This document shows, piece after piece, positions 8,248-14,322 of a DNA stretch of 14,322 nt. The DNA lies in assembly GCA_024231375.1 (NCBI GenBank), contig JAAEQP010000862.1, positions 1 through 14,322 of the forward strand, read 5' to 3'. Each line of letters starts with the position of its first letter. Position 1 is the first letter of the stretch. Below the pieces are notes generated by a model. It did no database searches, had not been told where the DNA came from, and saw only the letters and a list, made by a program, of their open reading frames with translations. Position numbers and translations under genes: made by a program. Origin of the DNA: a bacterium (GTDB lineage Bacteria; Hydrogenedentota; Hydrogenedentia; Hydrogenedentiales; SLHB01).

Positions 8248-8916
8248 ATGAACCTGTACCTCGTACGTCACGGCCAATCCGAAGGCAACATCCCAGGCGC
8301 CTCCGCGGTCGGCGATCCGCCGTTGACCGAACGGGGACGCGCCCAAGCCGCGTGTGTGGCCGACACGTTCGCGGCGGAACCCGTGGCGGCCCTGTACGCC
8401 AGTCCCATGACCCGGGCGCTGGAAACGGCCACAATCATCGGGGAGCGCCTGTTCCTGTCGCCCCGCGTACGCCCCATACTCGCCGAGACCGGCCGTCTGA
8501 GATGGAACAATCCTCCCGACGCGGGGCCACTACCGAAATCCGGCCTTACGCTGTTCGAGGTGACGGATCGTTTCCCTCATGCGGACGTATCCGACGCCGA
8601 ACCCCTTGACGGCGTGTGGTGGCGCAAACTGCACGGGGAGCGTCGTGCCGGCGCCTACGCGCGGGCTATGGTGGCCCTGGACCAGTTGTGCGCTTCTCAT
8701 CCCGACGATGAAGAGAATGTTGTGGTTGTCACCCACGGCGCCTTCGGGTCGGTGCTCATGAGCGTGGCTCTTGACGCTCCGCCCAGCGATTTCAATCGGT
8801 TCGGCCAGTTCAACGCCGGCATCAGCCTGCTTCACATCATTGGGGATGTACCGCGCCTACGACGCCTGAACTGGGTCGAACACCTGCCCCCGGACCTCCG
8901 GACGGACTGCACGTAG
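8248..8916 (+). CDS. Histidine phosphatase (phosphoglycerate mutase-like) family protein
   Basis: A 222-aa protein of the branch-1 histidine phosphatase superfamily, which removes or transfers phosphate through a phospho-histidine. The N-terminal YLVRHGQSEGN gives Arg7 and the nucleophile His8. SPMTRALETA provides Arg56, LAETGRLRW gives the candidate proton donor Glu80, and VVVVTHGAFG gives the second catalytic histidine His163. The whole core is therefore present. The segment around LDGVWWRKLHGERR is not typical of glycolytic phosphoglycerate mutase, so a phosphatase acting on a sugar phosphate, nucleotide or other metabolite is more likely than GpmA. It begins 9 bp after the fhs stop, with GGGGCGGG directly upstream of the ATG, so it is almost certainly co-transcribed with fhs. 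The substrate is unknown; a link to one-carbon or folate metabolism is only suggested by position. Confidence 0.88.
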   Translation: MNLYLVRHGQSEGNIPGASAVGDPPLTERGRAQAACVADTFAAEPVAALYASPMTRALETATIIGERLFLSPRVRPILAETGRLRWNNPPDAGPLPKSGLTLFEVTDRFPHADVSDAEPLDGVWWRKLHGERRAGAYARAMVALDQLCASHPDDEENVVVVTHGAFGSVLMSVALDAPPSDFNRFGQFNAGISLLHIIGDVPRLRRLNWVEHLPPDLRTDCT

Positions 8917-8983
8917 GGCGCATTTGGAACCACGCGGCGCTGTTGCCTTCTGCTATCCGGCGATTGGGGACCGTCCTCCTCGG

Positions 8984-9012
8984 TTGACGCCCCTCTCGCT
9001 CCAGCCTACAAT
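8984..9012 (+). promoter_or_regulatory. Sigma70-type promoter of the NYN-domain gene
   Basis: TTGACG (5/6 consensus) and TACAAT (5/6) are separated by exactly 17 nt, in the 152-bp gap before the ATG at 9069. The predicted leader is about 50 nt. It is the best match of the three related promoters in the window and probably drives the NYN gene, perhaps with read-through into the sulfatase and propeller genes. Confidence 0.7.
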
Positions 9013-9068
9013 GGCGTATACCCCGTCGGGCGCACTGCTCGTCGGTACCAAGGGAGACTTTCCTCACC

Positions 9069-9824
9069 ATGAGCGACAGCACACCGGACCAGGCCATGCT
9101 GGCCGTCCTGATCGATGCCGACAACGCACGTCCGTCCTTCACCGAAAATCTGCTGGCCGAGGTCGCCAAGTACGGCACCGCCAGCGTAAAGCGCATCTAC
9201 GGCGACTGGACTACGCCCAATCTCAACGGATGGAAGCCGGTGGTGCTCGACCACTCCATCCGGCCGATCCAGCAGTTTCGCTACACCGTCGGCAAGAACG
9301 CCACCGACAGCGCCATGATCATCGATGCCATGGATCTGCTCTACGCCCGGCGCTTCGATGGCTTTTGCCTGGTGTCCAGCGACAGCGATTTCACGCGGTT
9401 GGCCGCGCGTATCCGCGAGGAAGGATTGACCGTCTACGGATTCGGCGAAAAGAAGACGCCCAAGGCCTTCGTGTCGGCCTGCGACAAATTCATCTACACG
9501 GAAGTCCTCAAATTCCAGGATGCGGCCGAGCCCGAGGCGAAGCAGAAGGGCGCCACCGACCTCAAACGGGACACCAAGCTGGTAACCCTTCTCCGCAACG
9601 CCCTCGACGCCGCCTCCGACGATAGCGGCTGGGCGCAGTTGGGCGCGGTGGGCAGCAACATTGCCAAGCAATCGCCTGAGTTCGACCCACGCAACTATGG
9701 GTTCAGCAAGCTGAACGAACTGGTCGTGGCCACCAAGCTGTTCGAAGTGGATCAGCGGGTCCGTGCCGACGGCCAGTCCCGAAGCGTCTACATCCGGCGC
9801 AAGCGGACCCGGTCACGGAAATAG
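9069..9824 (+). CDS. NYN domain protein with C-terminal OST-HTH/LOTUS-like domain (putative RNase)
   Basis: A 251-aa soluble protein. Residues about 10-145 match the NYN (PIN-like, LabA/DUF88-type) nuclease fold. LAVLIDADNARP gives Asp16 and Asp18, VGKNATDSAMIIDAMDLLY gives Asp80 and Asp86, and FCLVSSDSDFTRLAARIREEGLTVYGFG gives Asp105 and Asp107, an acidic set expected to bind metal for RNA cleavage. After a charged linker (about 150-167), residues about 168-230 (LVTLLRNALDA...DPRNYGFSKLNELV) look like an OST-HTH/LOTUS winged-helix RNA-binding domain. The C-terminus is very basic (RRKRTRSRK). In the family these proteins are thought to act in RNA processing or decay. The Shine-Dalgarno match GGGAG is rather far (12 nt) from the ATG. 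The neighbours give no functional clue. RNA cleavage is inferred from the fold. Confidence 0.88.
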   Translation: MSDSTPDQAMLAVLIDADNARPSFTENLLAEVAKYGTASVKRIYGDWTTPNLNGWKPVVLDHSIRPIQQFRYTVGKNATDSAMIIDAMDLLYARRFDGFCLVSSDSDFTRLAARIREEGLTVYGFGEKKTPKAFVSACDKFIYTEVLKFQDAAEPEAKQKGATDLKRDTKLVTLLRNALDAASDDSGWAQLGAVGSNIAKQSPEFDPRNYGFSKLNELVVATKLFEVDQRVRADGQSRSVYIRRKRTRSRK

Positions 9825-9868
9825 GGTTCCGGGCATTTGGCGACCCGCACTTCATCAGGGGGGAGACG

Positions 9869-11299
9869 ATGAGCACCATTCTGTCGCGACGGGGATTTCT
9901 GAGACGTTCGATGAGCGCGGCGGCCGCAATGGCTTCGGCGGCGGGGTGCGCCACGGCTGGTTCCGCGCCAACACGCAAACCCAATATCGTCTTCATGCTG
10001 ATAGACGATCTGGGGTGGGCCGACGTGGCCTGCTACGGCAACACCTATCACGAAACGCCCAATATCGACCGATTGGCCACGCAGGGCATGCGGTTCACGG
10101 ACGCGTACGCGGCGTGTCCCGTGTGTTCGCCGACGCGTGCCAGCATCGTGTCCGGCCAGTATCCCGCGCACCTGGGCATCACAGATTTCATCCCGGGCCA
10201 CCTTCGCCCGTGGGCCAAGATGCGCATGCCCGTCAACCGCACCCAGTATCTGCCCCTCGAACACGTGACCGTCGCCGAGGCGCTGAAGGAAGCGGGGTAC
10301 GCTACGGCTGCCTTCGGCAAGTGGCACTTGGGCGGACGCGACCACTTCCCCGACAAGCAAGGTTTCGACACCTCGCTTGTCACCAACGGACGGCACACCA
10401 AGTTCCGCACGACTCCTCCCACGGAGGTGTCGGACGACGATTACCTGTCGGAAACGCTCACGGACCACGCCGAGAAGTTCATGGAAGCGAACCGTGACAC
10501 GCCGTTCTTCCTGTACTTGTCCCACTATGCGGTGCATATCCCGTTGGATGCGCGCGAAGCACTCGTGAAGAAATACGAAGCCAAACCCAAACCGGACGGA
10601 CGTATCGCCCATCCCGTGTACGCCGCCATGGTCGAGCACGTGGACCAGAGCGTGGGCCGCATCATGGACAAACTTCGCGAACTGAATCTCGAAGATGATA
10701 CGGTGCTGGTGTTCTTCTCCGACAACGGCGGACTGCAACTCCGGTTCGACGGCAAGGGGCCCTTCGTCACCGAGAACACACCGCTCCGCGACGAGAAAGG
10801 GTCCGTCTACGAAGGCGGCGTCCGTGAGCCGCTCATCGTCCGGTGGCCGGGCCGTATCAAGCCGGGCAGCGAATGCGACGTGCCGGTCACCAGCGTGGAT
10901 TTCTATCCCACGTTCCTCGAGTTGGCGGGCACGGAACGGCCCGCGAGACAGGTGCTCGACGGCGAGAGCATTCTGCCGCTGCTCAACCAACGCGGCGGCC
11001 TGGACCGTGATGCTATCTACTGGCACTACCCCAACTACCACCATTCCACGCCCGCGGGCGCTATCCGCGAAGGCGACTGGAAACTCATCGAGTTCTTCGA
11101 GGACGGCGCGTTGGAGCTGTACAACCTGAAGGACGACATCGGCGAGGCCCACAACCTGGCGTCGGAGATGCCAAAAAGGGCCGCCGCTCTTCAGAAGAAA
11201 CTGGCTGCGTGGCGCACATCCGTCAACGCCGCCATGCCCACACCCAACCCCGACTACGATCCCCTCCGTGCCCACGAGTGGGGGAAACGGAAGAGGTAG
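9869..11299 (+). CDS. Exported sulfatase (type I, formylglycine-dependent)
   Basis: A 476-aa arylsulfatase-family enzyme that hydrolyses sulfate esters, probably on sulfated polysaccharides. The core is complete: Asp46-Asp47 (IDDLGW) and Asp285-Asn286 (FFSDNGG) for calcium; Cys86 in C-S-P-T-R, the CxPxR signal for oxidation to formylglycine; GKWHLG with Lys151 and His153; His223; and Lys310. The N-terminus SRRGFLRRSMSAAAAMASAAGC carries a Tat-like twin-arginine segment and a possible lipobox ending at Cys27, so export by Tat and perhaps lipid anchoring are likely. A purine-rich GGGGGGAG precedes the ATG. It lies 44 bp after the NYN gene and 42 bp before a secreted propeller gene, with no visible promoter in either gap. 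A formylglycine-generating enzyme or radical-SAM maturase is not in the window and must be encoded elsewhere if the enzyme is active. Confidence 0.95.
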   Translation: MSTILSRRGFLRRSMSAAAAMASAAGCATAGSAPTRKPNIVFMLIDDLGWADVACYGNTYHETPNIDRLATQGMRFTDAYAACPVCSPTRASIVSGQYPAHLGITDFIPGHLRPWAKMRMPVNRTQYLPLEHVTVAEALKEAGYATAAFGKWHLGGRDHFPDKQGFDTSLVTNGRHTKFRTTPPTEVSDDDYLSETLTDHAEKFMEANRDTPFFLYLSHYAVHIPLDAREALVKKYEAKPKPDGRIAHPVYAAMVEHVDQSVGRIMDKLRELNLEDDTVLVFFSDNGGLQLRFDGKGPFVTENTPLRDEKGSVYEGGVREPLIVRWPGRIKPGSECDVPVTSVDFYPTFLELAGTERPARQVLDGESILPLLNQRGGLDRDAIYWHYPNYHHSTPAGAIREGDWKLIEFFEDGALELYNLKDDIGEAHNLASEMPKRAAALQKKLAAWRTSVNAAMPTPNPDYDPLRAHEWGKRKR

Positions 11300-11341
11300 G
11301 GGCTCACTCGTGCCAAGCAAGGACTACGGAAGGAACAACGA

Positions 11342-12859
11342 ATGCCGAGGCAAAATCGGACGATGATACCCACGGGGCGTCTTTCCGCGGTATTGAGCAT
11401 CGCGCTGGTATGGACGGTCTGGGTGTCCGGCGACGCGGCCCATGCGGCGCCCGACGCCCTCGATATCGGCAGCCGCAACCAGGTGTTCATCGACGGTCGG
11501 TTCCTCGAGACGGCCGAGGGCGTCCGCATTATCCCGTGTCAGCCGGTCAAGACCAACGAGAAATGCCTCGTCGGCCACATGAGCGCCTATTCGTCGCTTG
11601 TGGAGGTGCGCAAGGACTTCCTGTGGTACAGCGCGCTGACCAAGGACGGCGTACACTGGCGACGCGTGAGCGGGTACGGGCCCGCGGAGGACGACGACAT
11701 TCTGGGTCTCGTGTTCGGCGGTATCTCCGTGTTCGAAGATCCCAAAGCGCCGCCCAGCGAACGGTTCAAGATGTTCGACGGCCTGCAAAGCACAATCGGC
11801 GCGTCGAGTGACGGATCGGATTGGCGGCCTCTGCACAAGGGCGTGTTCCCGGCCGCGGCACGGTATCCCCACGGCATGGACAGCCACAACGTGTGCTTCT
11901 ACGACCCGAACATCGACGCCTACACCGCCTACGTCCGCGTGAACAAAGTATTCACGTGTCCGCCGGAGCGCGTCCCTTACTTTCGCAAGATTGGCACCAC
12001 CCGGTACGGCGGCGAGAACAAGTATTCGCGGCGCAGCATCGGCCGCTCGGTCACCAACGATCTGTCCAAGTTCCCCATGCCCGAGGTCGTGCTCGCGCCC
12101 GACGACCGCGATCCCTTCTTCGGCGGCGTGAAGGTGATGGACTTCTATTGCCCGCAGATCGTCATTTATCCCGAAGCGCAGGATGCCTACTTCCTGTTCA
12201 ACACGCGGTACCGGTCCTACGAGGATTGGTACCTGGCCGAAGACATGTCCCAGTACACGCCCACCACGTCGGGCGTCTACAACGTCGGCGCCGAAGACGT
12301 CGAGTTGGGCGCCAGCCGCGACGGCATCGACTGGCAACGCTACGACCGCATGCCGTGGATTCGCCAGGGATTGGAGGGGAGCTTCGACGCGCTGTCGATG
12401 TACATGACGCGCGGAATGCACATCCAGGGCGACGAGATCTGGATGTACTACGTCGGCATCAACGATCCCCATACCGGCAAGAAGGAAGTCCAGGATCGGT
12501 ACACCCTGACCCGCGTGGTGCTCCGCAAAGACGGGTTCACATGCGTGCAATCCGATTACGACGGCGGCATGTTCACGACCCCGCCGATGCGATTCGAAGG
12601 CGACGCCCTCTATCTGAACATCGACACCTCCGGCGTAGGGCTTGCCCGTGTTGCGCTCTTGGACGGTGATGGAAACGAGTTGCCCGGATTCGGCCTGGAA
12701 GACTGCGACCGCCTCCACGCGGCAAACTCCACGAAACGGCTGGTCACCTGGTCTGGCGAATCGAAGGTGGGCGAGAAGGCGACTGCACCCGTGCGGCTAC
12801 GGTTTGAACTGGCCTTTGGTACGCGGTTGTACGCGTTCCGCTTTGGGGCGCACGAATAG
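11342..12859 (+). CDS. Secreted glycoside-hydrolase-like five-bladed propeller protein, function unknown
   Basis: A 505-aa protein with a long signal peptide (about 1-36, hydrophobic core SAVLSIALVWTVWVS, cleavage near AHA/AP). The mature part begins LDIGSRNQVFIDGRFLE and has repeated beta-rich blades with DGVHW, SSDGSDW and SRDGIDW turns, typical of GH32/GH43-like propellers in planctomycete-type genomes that are usually annotated as hypothetical. The C-terminus (LEDCDRLHAANSTKRLVTWSG, ending in LRFELAFGTRLYAFRFG) resembles the GH32-type beta-sandwich tail. I cannot identify a definite catalytic acid triad, so enzyme activity is unproven. GGAAGGA lies 7 nt before this ATG and decides against the later Met8. 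It is 42 bp behind the sulfatase and on the same strand, suggesting joint action on an extracellular glycan; that link is inference. Confidence 0.85.
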   Translation: MPRQNRTMIPTGRLSAVLSIALVWTVWVSGDAAHAAPDALDIGSRNQVFIDGRFLETAEGVRIIPCQPVKTNEKCLVGHMSAYSSLVEVRKDFLWYSALTKDGVHWRRVSGYGPAEDDDILGLVFGGISVFEDPKAPPSERFKMFDGLQSTIGASSDGSDWRPLHKGVFPAAARYPHGMDSHNVCFYDPNIDAYTAYVRVNKVFTCPPERVPYFRKIGTTRYGGENKYSRRSIGRSVTNDLSKFPMPEVVLAPDDRDPFFGGVKVMDFYCPQIVIYPEAQDAYFLFNTRYRSYEDWYLAEDMSQYTPTTSGVYNVGAEDVELGASRDGIDWQRYDRMPWIRQGLEGSFDALSMYMTRGMHIQGDEIWMYYVGINDPHTGKKEVQDRYTLTRVVLRKDGFTCVQSDYDGGMFTTPPMRFEGDALYLNIDTSGVGLARVALLDGDGNELPGFGLEDCDRLHAANSTKRLVTWSGESKVGEKATAPVRLRFELAFGTRLYAFRFGAHE

Positions 12860-12894
12860 GGGGCAGGGAATCCGCTGTCAGCGACGTGGCGCCG

Positions 12895-13653
12895 CTACGC
12901 GGGTCGCGTGCCCACGAGCAGGACGGGTCGGATACACCCGCACTCCGTGGCGCGCACGTCTGCGAATCCCGCCCGCCGCATGAGGTCAGTCAGCCGGTCA
13001 GCGTGCACCGGGTACACCTGCGTGCGCAACACGTGGCACGGGCACGCGGACCCGCCTGTGTCTTCCACCACGTGTATGTCCACATCGAGAAGCTCACCCG
13101 TGCATGTCCACACCTGGAACAGCACATACCGCTTGCCATCGCGTTCGCGAACGCCAAACGGTTTCATGAGGGGCTGCGTGAGGTCTTCGTTGGCGTAATC
13201 ACGTATGGCCACGATGCACCCGCCGCCCGGACGTGTGCAGGCGTGCATCTGGGTGAGCGCGGCCAAGAGGTCGTCATCCGTGAGAAGGTGGGGGAGCGAA
13301 TTGCCACACGATAGGACCACATCGAATGTCCGTTGATGGTGGTCGTACACTTCGCGCACGTCGGCCAGCGAAAGGTCCAGGGTTGCGCCCATTTCCGCCG
13401 CCTTCGTTCTCGCCAACTCCAATTGTTCGGGCGACAGGTCCGACCCCGTCACGCGGTGGCCAAGCAGGGCAAGCCCGATGGCTTGCGTACCAGGGCCGCA
13501 CGTCACGTCCAATATCTCGCGCATGTCGCCGCCCCATTCCCGCCTGATGAGGGTATCGAGGGCGTCGCCATACTCCCTGATGCTGGCGTCCCAATCACGA
13601 AAGAGAAGCGGATAGTAGTTTGCGAAGTCACGGTAAAACGCGCCCACCGACAT
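12895..13653 (-). CDS. Class I SAM-dependent methyltransferase
   Basis: A 252-aa cytoplasmic protein with a complete SAM-binding Rossmann core: motif I ILDVTCGPGTQAIGLALLG (about 47-65), the ribose-binding acid Asp72 in GSDLSPEQL, Asp98 in LADVRE, and motif IV FDVVLSCGNSLPHL (about 110-123). The N-terminal FYRDFANYYPLLFRDW resembles small-molecule methyltransferases such as the glycine/sarcosine methyltransferase group, but the substrate cannot be fixed. The start is decided by a perfect AGGAGG 8 nt upstream. The frame continues 14 codons further to 13695, but that extension has no ribosome binding site and would itself contain the AGGAGG. It converges with the propeller gene across a 35-bp gap. 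The possible promoter at 13750-13778 is weak. I am confident of the family and not of the reaction. Confidence 0.93.
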   Translation of the reverse strand: MSVGAFYRDFANYYPLLFRDWDASIREYGDALDTLIRREWGGDMREILDVTCGPGTQAIGLALLGHRVTGSDLSPEQLELARTKAAEMGATLDLSLADVREVYDHHQRTFDVVLSCGNSLPHLLTDDDLLAALTQMHACTRPGGGCIVAIRDYANEDLTQPLMKPFGVRERDGKRYVLFQVWTCTGELLDVDIHVVEDTGGSACPCHVLRTQVYPVHADRLTDLMRRAGFADVRATECGCIRPVLLVGTRPA

Positions 13654-13661
13654 GAATACGA

Positions 13662-13667
13662 CCTCCT
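13662..13667 (-). promoter_or_regulatory. Ribosome binding site of the methyltransferase gene
   Basis: AGGAGG on the minus strand, 8 nt before the ATG at 13653. It is the strongest Shine-Dalgarno sequence in the window and selects this start over the in-frame ATG at 13695. Confidence 0.85.
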
Positions 13668-13749
13668 GAGTGTGTCCCCCAGCGCGACGTTGCATGACCC
13701 TTTGCGCTTCCCCGGGACCATGCTCACCTCTCCGCCACGACCAGTGTCC

Positions 13750-13778
13750 ATCCTAACTGATCTTGCCCGTCCTGTATA
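13750..13778 (-). promoter_or_regulatory. Weak candidate promoter of the methyltransferase gene
   Basis: On the minus strand TATACA (4/6 match to -35) is followed after 17 nt by TAGGAT (4/6 match to -10). The spacing is ideal but both boxes are imperfect, and the leader would be long, about 90 nt. The -10 box is followed by G, as in the three better promoters of this window. Confidence 0.3.
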
Positions 13779-13918
13779 TGCATGTGAGAACAATCCCTGG
13801 TGGACGGACACTGAACGCAGAGATGCCGAGGGCGAAGAGCTTCGCAGAGCAGAGAAGAAGAGGACTGAGCAAGATCGCAAGGTGAAGAGAGGTGGCCCGA
13901 TCCAAGCGAACGGGTCTT

Positions 13919-14113
13919 CTACGCTTCTTCTCGGCGAGAAGCCCTATCTCGCTGCAGCTTGCGGTGACGGATGTCGGACAAGCGCGAGAACAGATACAGC
14001 ATCGAGATGACGCCGAATCCGTACTGCCCCAGCGTTCGCCAGAAGAGCATGGCTAGGCCACAGCAGATCAGACCTGCAACGAGAAGCGCTGTCCTGTCAA
14101 CGAAAGTGGGCAT
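13919..14113 (-). CDS. Small membrane protein of unknown function
   Basis: A 64-aa protein starting MPTFVDRTALLVAGL. It has one clear membrane helix (about residues 8-25, ALLVAGLICCGLAMLFW), a second shorter hydrophobic stretch (about 29-44, YGFGVISMLYLFSRL), and a strongly charged tail (RHRKLQRDRASRREE) that probably stays in the cytoplasm. I do not recognise the family. GGAGG lies 7 nt before this ATG. Another ATG two codons earlier lies only 1 nt after the site, too close for good initiation. The frame also runs upstream to 14215, but that part lacks a ribosome binding site and would include the probable promoter. An extended -10 promoter just upstream supports a real short gene. Confidence 0.6.
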   Translation of the reverse strand: MPTFVDRTALLVAGLICCGLAMLFWRTLGQYGFGVISMLYLFSRLSDIRHRKLQRDRASRREEA

Positions 14114-14120
14114 CGCCATT

Positions 14121-14125
14121 CCTCC
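14121..14125 (-). promoter_or_regulatory. Ribosome binding site of the small membrane protein gene
   Basis: GGAGG on the minus strand, 7 nt from the ATG at 14113 and 1 nt from an ATG at 14119. The spacing favours the second ATG. Confidence 0.6.
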
Positions 14126-14144
14126 AGAGAACCATCGAGCAAAA

Positions 14145-14153
14145 ACTATATCA
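14145..14153 (-). promoter_or_regulatory. Extended -10 promoter candidate for the small membrane protein gene
   Basis: On the minus strand the sequence TGATATAGT combines the extended -10 TGn motif with TATAGT (5/6 consensus). The nearest -35 at 17 nt, GGTTCG, is poor, which is usual for extended -10 promoters. The predicted leader before the ATG at 14113 is about 25 nt. Confidence 0.45.
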
Positions 14154-14235
14154 CAGTTCGCGACTGACGAACCTTTGGTCCCGCATATCCACAGGGTAAT
14201 CGCACCAAGAGCCATCCGGGAACGGGCGTCGCGCC

Positions 14236-14282
14236 TGTAGACTACCCGGTACGCGCAGGGGCGTACCGGAACCTACCCTACA
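14236..14282. repeat. Nested inverted repeat (9-bp perfect stem inside a 5-bp outer stem)
   Basis: CCGGTACGC (14246-14254) and GCGTACCGG (14261-14269) form a perfect 9-bp stem with a 6-nt loop. Outside it, TGTAG (14236-14240) pairs with CTACA (14278-14282). It lies upstream of the small membrane protein gene and directly next to a second perfect hairpin. It could be a structured RNA, an operator, or a repeat element found elsewhere in the genome; no choice can be made from one copy. Confidence 0.5.
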
Positions 14283-14290
14283 ACAAGTGT

Positions 14291-14317
14291 GCCACCCACA
14301 ACACTGTTGTGGGTGGC
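14291..14317. terminator. Perfect 12-bp hairpin, possible transcription terminator
   Basis: GCCACCCACAAC and GTTGTGGGTGGC form a perfect 12-bp stem with the 3-nt loop ACT. The size and compact loop are terminator-like. The plus strand continues TTCAG and then the window ends, and the minus strand has no T-run after it, so an intrinsic terminator is not proved. No plus-strand gene precedes it; it may end a minus-strand gene lying to the right, or be a structured RNA or repeat element. Confidence 0.4.
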
Positions 14318-14322
14318 TTCAG

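Larger units (their letters stand above)
13654..13918. other. Intergenic region with a purine-rich, CGCAGAG-type low-complexity tract
   Basis: This 265-bp gap lies between two minus-strand genes. I see no gene in it; open frames here are arginine/serine-rich and lack start signals. From about 13803 to 13892 the plus strand is strongly purine-rich, with imperfect returns of (C)GCAGAG and GAAGAG units. This resembles decayed simple repeats seen between genes in other environmental bacteria. No clear hairpin followed by a T-run is present, so termination of the 64-aa gene is not explained by a visible intrinsic terminator. Confidence 0.5.

Noticed and set aside
8248..8916. Annotation as phosphoglycerate mutase (gpmA)
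   Set aside because: The histidine phosphatase core is present, but the middle segment does not look like a cofactor-dependent glycolytic mutase, so only the superfamily is supported.
9788..12718. Minus-strand frames of 510 and 464 codons opposite the sulfatase and propeller genes
   Set aside because: They are shadows of two clear plus-strand genes with signal peptides and family motifs; their translations show no domains.
12860..12894. Intrinsic terminator between the converging propeller and methyltransferase genes
   Set aside because: Only a 5-bp stem (CGCTG/CAGCG with a 1-nt loop) is present, with no T-run on either strand.
13654..13695. Methyltransferase start 14 codons upstream at 13695
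   Set aside because: The strong AGGAGG at 13662-13667 points to the ATG at 13653, and family similarity begins there.
14114..14215. Longer form of the small membrane protein starting at 14215
   Set aside because: There is no ribosome binding site for it and it overlaps the probable extended -10 promoter.
1..14322. CRISPR arrays, tRNA/rRNA genes, insertion sequences, phage or toxin-antitoxin modules
   Set aside because: No regularly spaced direct repeats, tRNA-like folds, rRNA segments, transposase motifs or terminal inverted repeats were recognised on either strand.

Overview
The window is GC-rich bacterial chromosome with ten supported protein genes and no visible RNA genes, transposons, CRISPR arrays or phage genes. 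The gene set suggests a free-living member of the PVC/Hydrogenedentes-type assemblage (Candidatus Hydrogenedentota, Planctomycetota or Lentisphaerota). It includes a secreted HzsA-like haem protein fused to a discoidin-like domain, a Tat-type exported sulfatase, and a secreted five-bladed-propeller-like protein of a kind common in those groups. That placement is inferred from gene content and has not been tested by phylogeny.

Layout. (1) Positions 1-1414, minus strand: the N-terminal 471 codons of a membrane sensor (six predicted membrane helices, then two PAS domains). Its output domain lies beyond the left edge. (2) A 379-bp divergent intergenic region with a perfect 6-bp inverted repeat. 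(3) 1794-4661, plus: exported HzsA-related protein with three CXXCH motifs. (4) 4757-6451, plus: long-form acyl-CoA dehydrogenase. (5) 6544-8238, plus: formate-tetrahydrofolate ligase (fhs), followed after 9 bp by a histidine phosphatase (8248-8916). (6) 9069-9824, plus: NYN ribonuclease-fold protein with a C-terminal OST-HTH/LOTUS-like domain, followed by the sulfatase (9869-11299) and the secreted propeller protein (11342-12859) with gaps of about 43 bp. (7) Minus strand: SAM-dependent methyltransferase (12895-13653) and a 64-aa membrane protein (13919-14113). (8) The right edge carries two perfect hairpins.

How the genes work together. The acyl-CoA dehydrogenase and fhs serve fatty-acid/acyl-CoA oxidation and one-carbon metabolism, each apparently from its own promoter. 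The sulfatase and propeller protein look like a small extracellular module for sulfated or complex glycans. The HzsA-like protein is probably a periplasmic or surface redox or binding protein and not a hydrazine synthase, because no partner subunits lie nearby. Three plus-strand transcription units (4757, 6544, 9069) share a very similar promoter, GTTGACN-17/18-TAnnATG, which gives an internally consistent picture of the housekeeping promoter in this genome.

Nothing here is a clear new multi-gene system. The points most worth a second look are the discoidin/HzsA-like/triple-CXXCH architecture, the shared promoter form, the NYN-OST-HTH protein, the sulfatase/propeller pair and the structured right edge.
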